Of a stretch of 64,000 bases of DNA, positions 1-7,391 are shown piece after piece. The translations under genes were made by a program, and so were the position numbers. The first letter of the stretch is position 1. The number at the start of each line of letters is the position of its first letter. The stretch is from NCBI GenBank assembly GCA_049642465.1, contig JBAROV010000066.1:62001-126000 (forward strand). Direction: 5' to 3'. The notes under the pieces were generated by a model. That model saw nothing but the letters and a program-made list of their open reading frames with translations, made no database searches and had not been told where the DNA came from. Source of the stretch: CAWDPQ01 sp049642465 (GTDB lineage Bacteria; Acidobacteriota; Vicinamibacteria; Vicinamibacterales; 2-12-FULL-66-21).

Positions 1-1143
1 CCAATGATTCAGCGGGTAGTGTTCACCGCACCCGTACATGCTTATCGTGGAGCGCCAATCGTTGGTGCCGCTCGACTTTCGCACGTACGTCAGGTTCGAA
101 TACTTCCAGGTGTCAACCGTCGCGACGTGATCGCCCGACCCAGACGTGTCGTCGTTCATCATGTAGAATCGAAGGTAGAAGTCTTGCGACGGCGCCAGGA
201 AGTCGTCCAGCTGAATGTTCGCAGCGTACGAGGAACCCCGCTGCTGAACACGCAGCGCGTTGTGGCCGGCCACACCGTTTGGATCCTGCACGACCGCGAG
301 CAGCTGCACGGTCGCGCCGCGGTTGAACTCCCAGTAATTCGACCATTTGCCACCATCGGTGATGGCCGTCGTTGACGTGCCGACGGCCGTGTCCCAATCG
401 CTCTCGAAGACAATCGATGGATCGGGCGGGTTCGTGTCGGGTTCGGCAGGCAGCGTATAGGCGATTTCGAGGAATGGGCGCGCGTTCGCGAGCGAGGCCT
501 CGACGCTCGCAAAGTAGCGAAACCGATCTCGTGGTTTCGTGGCATCGGAATTCAACAGCAGTCCGAAATTCGTCGAGGGATTCTGCAGCCACTCCTGGAC
601 CATGGGCGTCACCGTCCACGACTTGTCGCCCGGGTTCTTGTCAACCAGTTGCTGGTCGTAGAGCGGCGAAATGTCGGCCTGGGCCAGCGGCACGCCGTTG
701 TAGCAGCAGCCATTGGGAGTCCACGCTGTAGTGCCGTCGGCCGTATCCCCGGTGGCCCGCTCGATCACGGGATTCCTGTTCACTATCTTGTGCACGCTCA
801 CGGCGTAAGTGGGATCGAGTGATTGATCGGACGTGACCAAGGTCAGGTGCAGCGTGGCCTCCTGAATCACCGCCCCTGGTGGCAGCAACGACAGATCGAA
901 CTGCATCACAATCGCGTTTGCGACTTTGTAGTCCGGCCAGGTGTAGGTCGTGAGGGTTGGATCGGCGCTGTAGTTGGTGGTGTTGATGTTGAGCGATGTG
1001 TCGGTGGGCGGCAGCCTAATTCTGGTCTCTACTGTCGACGGCGACATGTTGGTATGAAACGTCGTTGCCGCACCAGGACGAGCTCCGAGTACTAGTAACC
1101 CCACCGCCACAACGACGCGCAAGCAGACACCTCGAGCGAGCAC
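1..1143 (-). CDS. Secreted DNRLRE-domain/concanavalin-like protein (3' end beyond window)
   Basis: Partial: 381 codons are open from a GTG at 1143-1141 and run off the left edge without a stop. The GTG is preceded by AGGAG seven bases upstream, which fixes the start. The N-terminus (LARGVCLRVVVAVGLLVLGA) is a signal peptide. Residues of about 30-225 read like a DNRLRE domain, with phrases such as MVQEWLQNPSTNFGLLL; this domain is common in extracellular and adhesive proteins. The rest (IVFESDWDTAVGTS onward) is clearly paralogous to residues of about 36-180 of the next gene on the same strand, sharing HNALRVQQRG and DDTS-SGDHVATVDT. I infer an exported, probably carbohydrate-associated surface protein. 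No catalytic residues are recognised, so enzyme activity is unproven. Confidence 0.8.
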   Translation of the reverse strand, partial: MLARGVCLRVVVAVGLLVLGARPGAATTFHTNMSPSTVETRIRLPPTDTSLNINTTNYSADPTLTTYTWPDYKVANAIVMQFDLSLLPPGAVIQEATLHLTLVTSDQSLDPTYAVSVHKIVNRNPVIERATGDTADGTTAWTPNGCCYNGVPLAQADISPLYDQQLVDKNPGDKSWTVTPMVQEWLQNPSTNFGLLLNSDATKPRDRFRYFASVEASLANARPFLEIAYTLPAEPDTNPPDPSIVFESDWDTAVGTSTTAITDGGKWSNYWEFNRGATVQLLAVVQDPNGVAGHNALRVQQRGSSYAANIQLDDFLAPSQDFYLRFYMMNDDTSGSGDHVATVDTWKYSNLTYVRKSSGTNDWRSTISMYGCGEHYPLNHW

Positions 1144-1414
1144 GAAAACTCCTAACGCAACTTCTCGCAGGGATGCTCGCCGCTGAATGTTGCAACCGCG
1201 GTACCGCCACGGCTGATGTCAGGTTCAGTCGTCAGGGCAAACGCATGCAGATGCCGATCAGTAGCGAATTGCCACTCAGCAGCCTGGTTCAGCTGCGCCT
1301 CGGACTCGCGGGCAGACGCCGATGGAGAATCCTGGTGCTCTTGGGTTGGCGGAAACTGTCTCTATTGCGGCTGCGCTCGCGCCTGGAAGAACAGCGCGGC
1401 TGTAGCCGGGACCG

Positions 1415-3517
1415 CTACCGAAGAATTCGCACGTTGGTTGGCGGCGCGGGCCCACTGGCCGACGTCGCGAGACAACCAATGTAGGTCTTCGCCGCCACGA
1501 CGTGATCGTATTTGATGGTGCCCGTGAAGCCGGCCGGATCGCTCGGCGAGTAGTTCTGGAGCCAGATCCAATTCAGTTTCAGGTTTGCATCGCTGCGCCA
1601 GCGGAATCCCTCGAACGGCGATCCAGACGTCGTTTGGGTGAAATTACCGCCCGACCACGTCCCGTTTGGAAACCCCTGACCGAGGTGACTGACTTTGACG
1701 CCGTTGATCCAGATAGCATGCTCGCCGTTGAGCGCGGAAACAGGATTATTCAGCTTGACCATGTGCTCGACGCACATCCATTGCCCGGGCGTCGCTTTGA
1801 CGTTCGGGTTATTCAGCAGCGTGTTGCCCCAGTATTTCCCATCCCCGGCAATCCGCATGTTCATCCAGTAGTTGTAATGATCGAAGTGGGTGAGGTCGTC
1901 CGATTGTTCGGCAGCCGCAGAGAACCGATCGTTGCCGAGAGGCTTTATGCCGGCCTGAGGATCGGGCCACGAGATCGCCGGGTTGTGCCCACCCATCCAG
2001 ATGCCTTCGTGCACGTACTTTCCGCTCGTCGGGTACTTGATGTAGTAACGGACATACAGCGTGTCGTCGATACCCGGACTCACAACTTTGTACAAGTGCC
2101 CTCCGTTGCTGACGCCGCCTCCCGTCCAGGGAATGCTCAACGACTTGGTCCCTGTGCTGCCGGGCACCACATCCGAACTGAACACCATCGTTGCGCCGTT
2201 GAGAATGTCGGTCCACCGGGCAAAGAGATCCGTGAGCGTCGCCTGCTCGAACTTCTCGACGAACACCACCGACGGATCGTTTTCAATGCCAACGTCGCGA
2301 GGGTACTGCGCCGCAAGACCAGTTCCAGGCGGTGGCGGCGTAATGGTGTTGGCGACGTTGACCGACACGGCGGCAGACGTCGTCTGATTCCCGGCGGCAT
2401 CGCGGGCGACCGCGGTGATGGAGTGACTGCCGTTAGCGACCGACGTCGTGTTCCAGGACAACGAGTACGGACCGCTGGTGTCCTCCGATCCCACAGGGCT
2501 GCCGTCAACGTTGAACTGCACCCCTGCGACCCCAACGTTGTCGCTGGCGTTTGCCGACAGAGAGGTCGTTCCCGACACTGACGCACCTGATGAAGGCGCT
2601 GTCATCGAAACGGTCGGCGCCGTAGTGTCGCCACCAGCACCGCCACCGATCGGACCCGGCCACGTGTCGCGCCGAATTTGCACGCCCGAGAAATACCAGT
2701 AGCGTCCGGTGTCGGCGGCCCCCTGTTGCCCGTTGTTGCCCAGCCCGAATTCGTTCATGTAGGTCGGGTTCACACAAAAGTTGTATCCGGCCGCGTAATA
2801 CGACGCGAGCGTCCAATCATCACGCCCGTTCCACGTGCCGCCGGCCCGGTAGTCTGACTGCAGGAAATTCGCGTCTGAAAGGATCAATGTCCCGGCAGAA
2901 TCGTAGACGCGTGGATGCACTTGCACGTGAGTCGCGTCGACAAAGTCAACAAAGTACTCGAACCGATACCACTGCCCAAGCGCCAGCGTTTGTGAAGGCC
3001 CCCAGTGGCCGATCGGATAGGTGTAGCCGCAGCCGTAGAGACTCACGACAAAACGCCAGTTCGACGAGTTGCCGTATTTCCGCATGAAGGTCAGGTTCGG
3101 ATACTGATACGTGTCCACCGTAACGATGTGGTCGCCTGAACTCGACGTGTCATCGTTCTTCATGTAGTAGCGGATGTAGTAGTCGGTCGATTGCGCAATG
3201 AAGTTGTCGACCTGCACGTTGGCGGCATACGTGGAACCACGCTGCTGGACGCGCAGCGCGTTATGGCCGTTTATTCCGCCGGAGACGACCGACAACAATT
3301 GCACGGTGCTGCCGCCGTTGAACTCCCAGTAGTTGGGCCAGCGGCCGCCGTCAGTGACCGCCGAAGAAGAAGTACCGGCCGCGGTATCCCAGCTGCTCTC
3401 GAAGACAACGCCCGTTGACTGACCGCCGACGCGGTGCGCCAGCAGCACAATGGCCAGCGCAACGGCGATATAGGGCGTGAGACGCCACAGGCGTGCACGC
3501 GATCTGATCGACCCCAT
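1415..3517 (-). CDS. Secreted concanavalin-like/Ig-domain protein, c-di-GMP riboswitch-controlled
   Basis: 700 residues. The signal peptide is at 1-33 (hydrophobic core YIAVALAIVLLA). Residues 36-290 form a beta-rich module paralogous to the upstream-edge protein. Residues of about 298-392 form a bacterial Ig-like domain (TTAPTVSMTAPSSGASVSGT, then the typical VAGVQFNVDG and HSITAVARDAAGN). Residues of about 400-690 form a second concanavalin/polysaccharide-lyase-like module with HEGIWMGGHNP and HAIWINGVKV. The family is known mostly from hypothetical extracellular proteins. I infer a role in binding or cutting extracellular polysaccharide. The start is ATG 3517 with GAGGG five bases upstream. 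A c-di-GMP-I aptamer lies 46 bases upstream, which fits biofilm or adhesion control. The neighbour at 1143 may be co-transcribed, but the 271-bp gap makes that uncertain. Confidence 0.85.
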   Translation of the reverse strand: MGSIRSRARLWRLTPYIAVALAIVLLAHRVGGQSTGVVFESSWDTAAGTSSSAVTDGGRWPNYWEFNGGSTVQLLSVVSGGINGHNALRVQQRGSTYAANVQVDNFIAQSTDYYIRYYMKNDDTSSSGDHIVTVDTYQYPNLTFMRKYGNSSNWRFVVSLYGCGYTYPIGHWGPSQTLALGQWYRFEYFVDFVDATHVQVHPRVYDSAGTLILSDANFLQSDYRAGGTWNGRDDWTLASYYAAGYNFCVNPTYMNEFGLGNNGQQGAADTGRYWYFSGVQIRRDTWPGPIGGGAGGDTTAPTVSMTAPSSGASVSGTTSLSANASDNVGVAGVQFNVDGSPVGSEDTSGPYSLSWNTTSVANGSHSITAVARDAAGNQTTSAAVSVNVANTITPPPPGTGLAAQYPRDVGIENDPSVVFVEKFEQATLTDLFARWTDILNGATMVFSSDVVPGSTGTKSLSIPWTGGGVSNGGHLYKVVSPGIDDTLYVRYYIKYPTSGKYVHEGIWMGGHNPAISWPDPQAGIKPLGNDRFSAAAEQSDDLTHFDHYNYWMNMRIAGDGKYWGNTLLNNPNVKATPGQWMCVEHMVKLNNPVSALNGEHAIWINGVKVSHLGQGFPNGTWSGGNFTQTTSGSPFEGFRWRSDANLKLNWIWLQNYSPSDPAGFTGTIKYDHVVAAKTYIGCLATSASGPAPPTNVRILR

Positions 3518-3522
3518 GAAAT

Positions 3523-3534
3523 CCCTCGCGAGGG
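3523..3534 (-). promoter_or_regulatory. Palindrome burying the Shine-Dalgarno of the 3517 gene
   Basis: CCCTCGCGAGGG is a perfect 12-nt palindrome ending five bases before the ATG at 3517. Its 3' half on the minus strand, GAGGG, is the only good Shine-Dalgarno. A hairpin or alternative pairing here would hide the ribosome site, making it a plausible expression platform for the aptamer just upstream. Confidence 0.55.
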
Positions 3535-3563
3535 TGCGCAGGGTTCCCTGGGTACCTGTCGTC

Positions 3564-3644
3564 CCTCACTCGGCGCCAGGCGATCAGACGTACGTCTGAC
3601 CCGTGGCTTTGCCCCGCCTCATGACGGGTGTGCCTTCGGTAAGG
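3564..3644 (-). ncRNA. Cyclic-di-GMP-I (GEMM-I) riboswitch aptamer
   Basis: Folded by eye on the minus strand. P1 is CCTTAC (3644-3639) with GTGAGG (3569-3564). Next comes GGCACACC, matching the GGCAAACC of the family. The second stem is CCCGTC/GGCGGG, closed by the loop ATGA. Then comes the family signature GCAAAGCCACGGGTC, the arm TCAGAC-GTAC-GTCTGA, and GATCGCCTGGCGCCGA matching the consensus GATAGCCGGGTTGCCGA. Deviations are ATGA instead of a GNRA loop and two bases fewer before GCAAAGCC. Order and strand are correct for control of the secreted-protein gene starting at 3517. Known members bind c-di-GMP and often regulate adhesion, motility or extracellular proteins. Confidence 0.82.
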
Positions 3645-3857
3645 AACCACCGCGCTGGTGTTTGGGACCCTCGAGGCAAAGGGGGTGCCACGCAGACCTC
3701 GTCTTTTTGGAGCATTTCAGCCCCGTTCCAGAGGCCTCGAGCATTAGTTACACATTTACGTCAGACCGGTGCGAAATATGGGGTGGGCCGATCCTGCTGT
3801 GCGGATACGGCTGTCCCTGGCTCGAGCCTTCCGCTCAAGAACCGATGAGGTGCACTC

Positions 3858-4295
3858 GTGAATGTGACTTTCACGCCCGGTGAGTTGCTGCCAGGGGATC
3901 GCGCGACGACCGTCGCGATCATGTCGGACCTCGACATCATCACTGCGCGGCAGCAAGGGCGGAGCTTCGTCCTCCAGCTCGGGTTCTCTTCGCCAGAAGC
4001 CACCCTCGTGGCCACCGCAATCTCCGAACTCGCTCGCAACATCGTCATGCACGCGACCCGCGGGGAGATTGTCCTGCGACCGCTCGAGCAGCAAGGTCGA
4101 TCCGGAGTACTGGTAATCGCGCGCGATGAAGGTCCGGGCATTTCCGATCGGCAGCGCGCGGCACTCGACGTTCCATCCTCGTCTGCTGTCACGGGCCTGG
4201 GATTACGGGGGACCATGCGGCTGGTCGATGAATTCGAGATCGTCTCGACCGAAGGCCGCGGAACCACGGTCGCGGTCAAGAAGTGGAAAGCCTGA
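3858..4295 (+). CDS. RsbT-like anti-sigma regulatory factor (GHKL serine kinase)
   Basis: 145 residues, the usual RsbT length. ATP-site motifs are visible in order: the N box ELARNIVMHA (residues of about 57-66), the G1 box DEGPGI, and the G2 region GLGLRGTMRLVDEFEI followed by GRGTTV. RsbT proteins phosphorylate STAS-domain partners (RsbS/RsbR) in stressosome-type partner switching and then activate a downstream phosphatase. Here the gene stands alone, with no RsbR, RsbS or RsbU nearby, so its partner must be elsewhere. The start is GTG 3858 with GAGGTG upstream. It is divergent from the riboswitch-controlled secreted protein. The structured RNA and a terminator follow its stop. Confidence 0.85.
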   Translation: MNVTFTPGELLPGDRATTVAIMSDLDIITARQQGRSFVLQLGFSSPEATLVATAISELARNIVMHATRGEIVLRPLEQQGRSGVLVIARDEGPGISDRQRAALDVPSSSAVTGLGLRGTMRLVDEFEIVSTEGRGTTVAVKKWKA

Positions 4296-4317
4296 GCCAG
4301 TCGGCCCCCTCGGCGTG

Positions 4318-4508
4318 TTATTCTTAAAGATGTTGATCGCCGCTTGTACGGCGTCAAAAAAAGGCTTGTAGCGACCACGTCCCGACATCGCGGGGCATCA
4401 CCAAAACGGTCGCGGCCGGGAGGTGCATGCATGGCAAACACCACCGGGGGCAGTCGATAGCCCCCACGAACGAACGAAACGGCCGGCGGAAACGCCGGCC
4501 GTTTTCTT
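4318..4508 (+). ncRNA. Unassigned multi-stem RNA ending in an intrinsic terminator
   Basis: The 226-bp space between the RsbT-like gene and the convergent NHL/M23 gene holds a series of stems. They are GCCG/CGGC with loop CTTGTA (about 4339-4352); GCGACC 4371-4376 with GGTCGC 4408-4413, enclosing a CCCG/CGGG stem; GGTG 4422-4425 with CACC 4439-4442 around a 13-nt loop; and GGGGGC 4446-4451 with GCCCCC 4460-4465 around AGTCGATA. A GC-rich terminator follows. I do not recognise the tmRNA, 6S, SRP or RNase P signatures, or a known riboswitch. It may be an sRNA or a structured 3' UTR of the upstream gene. No convincing promoter is seen. Confidence 0.4.
4479..4508 (+). terminator. Rho-independent terminator
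   Basis: ACGGCCGGCG, a GAAA loop and CGCCGGCCGT form a perfect 10-bp GC-rich stem, followed by TTTCTT. The T-run lies on the plus-strand side. It would end transcription of the RsbT-like gene or the structured RNA just before the convergent gene that ends at 4522. Confidence 0.85.
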
Positions 4509-4521
4509 GTACGCGGTGGGG

Positions 4522-6642
4522 TCAATGCCCTGCCGGCATTGCCGGAACAATGGTCACGGGCACGTCATGATTGGCCGCAGCTTGATTGCCGCGGATATCG
4601 GACGCGATGACTCGCAGCGTGTAGTCGCCGGGTTCGAGCGCGGTCGTGTCCCACACACCGGGCGAAGCCACGCCGCCCTGGAAGGTGTTGGTCACCGCGT
4701 AGAGAAAGCGCGTGGTGCGCCCCACGAAAAACGGAATCCCGCTTCCCGACCAGTACACGAGCCGCGCCGCCTCCTCGTCCGACGCAAGGCGATCGAAGCG
4801 AATCGTTGACCGAGGGACTTCGAACCCGGTCGCCGGCGAACCGTCACGGTTCAAAACCTGGTAACCGAGTTGATAAAGCCCGAGCCGCCGGCGTCGCTCG
4901 TTGCCATCAACCTGATCCCAGGCATCCACAACGATGTGAACGCGCCCGTTGATGATCAGGCGTCCTTTGTGCTTTTCGGCGATCGAGTTCCCGGCTTCGT
5001 CGAACAACCGAATTCCGCCACGTCGAATCGTCGGAGGTATGGAGTCCTGAAACTGCACGAGCGGAAAGCGCAGCGGATTGTATTCCTCACCCGGCCAACC
5101 GACGTTCATATGCACGTGGTTGAAGCGATTCACCGATCCGATGACCTCGCCGGCTGAGAACCTCGCGCCACGCTTCACACGAATGCCGGCCAGCTTTCCC
5201 GTCTCGTCATGATTCGGTACAAAGCGCGGGTCGTCGATGATTTCATCTCGGGCCAATCGCCCCACGCGAATGTGGACGTAGGCGACGTTCCCGATGCGAG
5301 TCGATTCGTTGAGCGTGCCAAAATCCGAAGCAGTGAGCGGGCCGGTGATCACGCCATCGCGAACGGCCACTACCGGCGCACCCTCCGATGCGTGAATGTC
5401 CAGGCCCGCATGAAAGCGCTCACTGCCTGCCCCGCCGCGGGCCTCACCGAGTGTGCCGGTGATCTCATAAGGACCTTCCATCGGAGACAGTGGCCAGAGA
5501 AGTCCGCCGAGTGCGAACGCATCGGCATCGAATTGAGGATTGACGCGCGGAGAGGCCGGCAACCTCTGTTCCATTTGCGAGCGCGCCGTCACCAAACGGA
5601 CGAGCGCGTTTCTGGAATCGGTGATGACGAGACGACCGCGCGCGGCGACGGCCAGTCCACTGGGACCGCGAAACCGCGCGAGCTCGCCTGGGCCGTCCGC
5701 GTATCCCGGACGTGAGCCAACCAGCGATCGTGCTCCAACACCTGGAGTCATCTCGACAACGCGACCGCGATCGTCCGTGACGAAAATCGACCCGGCCTCG
5801 TCCACGGCAATCCCGATTGGTCGCACCAGACCGTACGGCGGCGGCGGTCCGACCGCGGTGACCACGCCTTCGGGGGACACGATTCGCACCATGCCATTAC
5901 CGGTGTCGGCCACATACACCGCACCGCGGCTGTCAACTGCGACGCCGCACGGAGTATCGAACCGCGCGTCCGAGGCCTGACCGTCGAGAATGCCGCGCTG
6001 CCCCGATCCGGCAATTGTCGCGACCGTTCCATCAGGCGCTACCGCTCGAATGCGATCGTTGTACGCGTCTGCGACGATCACGCGTCCAGCCGGATCGACG
6101 GCAAGGCCCGTCGGCCCATTGAAGAGCGCCTCGGTTCCGATGCCGTCGCGATATCCGGATCCTTGACCGCCGGCAAGCGTCGAAACCATCCCATCCCGCG
6201 TGATCCGTCGAATCGCGTTGTTGGCGGTATCGGCAACGTAGATCGTACCGTCGCTGCCCAGCGCAAGCCCTGATGGCGCATTGAATCGCGCCTGCGCCGC
6301 CGGTCCATCCGCGTATCCCTCGATGCTGCCAGCGACTGTTGACACATTGCCGTCTGGCCCGAGGCGTCTCACCCGGTTCGAATCCCCCGCATCCGCGACG
6401 TAGATGGCGCCGTCGCTCCCAATCGCAATTCCGAAGGGATCGGAAAAACGTGCAGAACTCGCGTCTCCGTCGCGGAAACCGGCAACACCATCCCCGGCGA
6501 GCACAGTAGCGACTGCCGTCCAGCCAGGACCGAGCCGCGACTCGCGCCGCTGGCGAGTCCATCGCCAGAAACCAAAAACGGCGACCGTCGCCATCAAGAC
6601 CGACAGCACGATCGCGACTGCACGCACGCGTCGACCGATCAT
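4522..6642 (-). CDS. NHL beta-propeller / M23 metallopeptidase fusion, membrane-anchored
   Basis: 706 residues. The N-terminal segment 8-25 (AVAIVLSVLMATVAVFGFW) is a membrane anchor or uncleaved signal. Residues of about 40-350 hold at least five NHL-type repeats (phrases like IYVADTANNAIRRI). Residues of about 388-530 form an M23/LytM domain with HAGLDIHA (H411, D415) and HVHMNVG (H509, H511), which are the zinc ligands and catalytic His expected of an active endopeptidase. The C-terminal 170 residues are beta-sandwich-like. M23 enzymes cut peptidoglycan cross-bridges or other peptides in the periplasm. The NHL propeller may recruit a partner or the wall. The gene is divergent from the NlpC/P60 gene at 6779. 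The Shine-Dalgarno is weak. Confidence 0.88.
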   Translation of the reverse strand: MIGRRVRAVAIVLSVLMATVAVFGFWRWTRQRRESRLGPGWTAVATVLAGDGVAGFRDGDASSARFSDPFGIAIGSDGAIYVADAGDSNRVRRLGPDGNVSTVAGSIEGYADGPAAQARFNAPSGLALGSDGTIYVADTANNAIRRITRDGMVSTLAGGQGSGYRDGIGTEALFNGPTGLAVDPAGRVIVADAYNDRIRAVAPDGTVATIAGSGQRGILDGQASDARFDTPCGVAVDSRGAVYVADTGNGMVRIVSPEGVVTAVGPPPPYGLVRPIGIAVDEAGSIFVTDDRGRVVEMTPGVGARSLVGSRPGYADGPGELARFRGPSGLAVAARGRLVITDSRNALVRLVTARSQMEQRLPASPRVNPQFDADAFALGGLLWPLSPMEGPYEITGTLGEARGGAGSERFHAGLDIHASEGAPVVAVRDGVITGPLTASDFGTLNESTRIGNVAYVHIRVGRLARDEIIDDPRFVPNHDETGKLAGIRVKRGARFSAGEVIGSVNRFNHVHMNVGWPGEEYNPLRFPLVQFQDSIPPTIRRGGIRLFDEAGNSIAEKHKGRLIINGRVHIVVDAWDQVDGNERRRRLGLYQLGYQVLNRDGSPATGFEVPRSTIRFDRLASDEEAARLVYWSGSGIPFFVGRTTRFLYAVTNTFQGGVASPGVWDTTALEPGDYTLRVIASDIRGNQAAANHDVPVTIVPAMPAGH

Positions 6643-6778
6643 CGAGGACAGCTCATCAGCACGTCTGAATGTCCATGGCGTCGATCATCGTGTAATTTGC
6701 GGCCGTCCGGAATGGCCTTTCTTTTGCTCTGTCGCCACTCGCGAACCTGCACAGACTGCCGCCGCAATCAGGTGCCCC

Positions 6779-7324
6779 ATGATCCGGACAATCTGGTGCG
6801 CAGTACTCGTGTGGCCGTTCGTGTCCCCTTCCATCATTCTTGCCTCGGACGCCGTGGACTTCGCCGCAAGCCTCATCGGACGTCCCTACGTCTGGGGTGC
6901 TGAAGGTCCACATGCGTTCGACTGCTCCGGCTTGACGCAATACGTTTATCGGGAATTCGGCATTCAGCTTCCACGCCGGGCGATTAGTCAGTCAGGCGTC
7001 GGCGACAGAGTCGGGCGGCTTCAGCGAGGCGATCTGATTTTCTTTTCCTCAAGCCCAGGGGAATCAACCGTGACGCACGTCGGAATCTATGAAGGCGGCG
7101 GGGTGATGATCGACGCGAGCAAGCGTCACGGCCGTGTGAGGCGGGACGACTTGCGCGAAAACTTCTGGGCCGACCGGTTACTGTTTGCCAGACGCCTCGC
7201 GCGCGATTTCGACGCTCGCGAACCCGTCATCCGAACCACTCGACGCAGTTCCGAGCGCCGCAAGACCGTTACTCGAGTCCTCGAGACTCTCGGGGAGATT
7301 TTGATCCGTCGTCCCAGGCGCTGA
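6779..7324 (+). CDS. NlpC/P60-family cell-wall endopeptidase
   Basis: 181 residues. The signal peptide is at about 1-22 (IWCAVLVWPFVSPSIILAS). The catalytic triad is readable: Cys49 in AFDCSGLTQYVY, His100 in VTHVGIYEG and probably His117. The compact single domain matches NlpC/P60 gamma-D-glutamyl-meso-DAP peptidases acting on peptidoglycan stems in the periplasm. The tail after about residue 145 is Arg-rich and unassigned. ATG 6779 is chosen because CAGGTG lies just upstream and the signal peptide begins there; longer upstream reading overlaps the divergent neighbour. It sits back to back with the M23 gene, with 136 bp between the two starts. Confidence 0.88.
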   Translation: MIRTIWCAVLVWPFVSPSIILASDAVDFAASLIGRPYVWGAEGPHAFDCSGLTQYVYREFGIQLPRRAISQSGVGDRVGRLQRGDLIFFSSSPGESTVTHVGIYEGGGVMIDASKRHGRVRRDDLRENFWADRLLFARRLARDFDAREPVIRTTRRSSERRKTVTRVLETLGEILIRRPRR

Positions 7325-7391
7325 GGGATCCTCGGCCTCGGGACGGCCGCGGCGACCACCGTGTTCACGCTATCGGAAACGGCTAACGGCC

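Noticed and set aside
1502..2581. Plus-strand open frame of 359 codons
   Set aside because: Antisense to the secreted Ig/concanavalin-like gene. No signal, domain or ribosome site.
3660..3720. A second tandem GEMM aptamer upstream of the first
   Set aside because: GGCAAAGGGGG occurs, but the required GCAAAGCCACGGG and GAT-AGCC signatures and P1 pairing are missing.
4422..4465. A tRNA or tmRNA-like arm in the structured RNA (GGGGGC loop GCCCCC)
   Set aside because: No TTCGANN loop, no acceptor stem or CCA, and no tag reading frame. Kept only as unassigned RNA.
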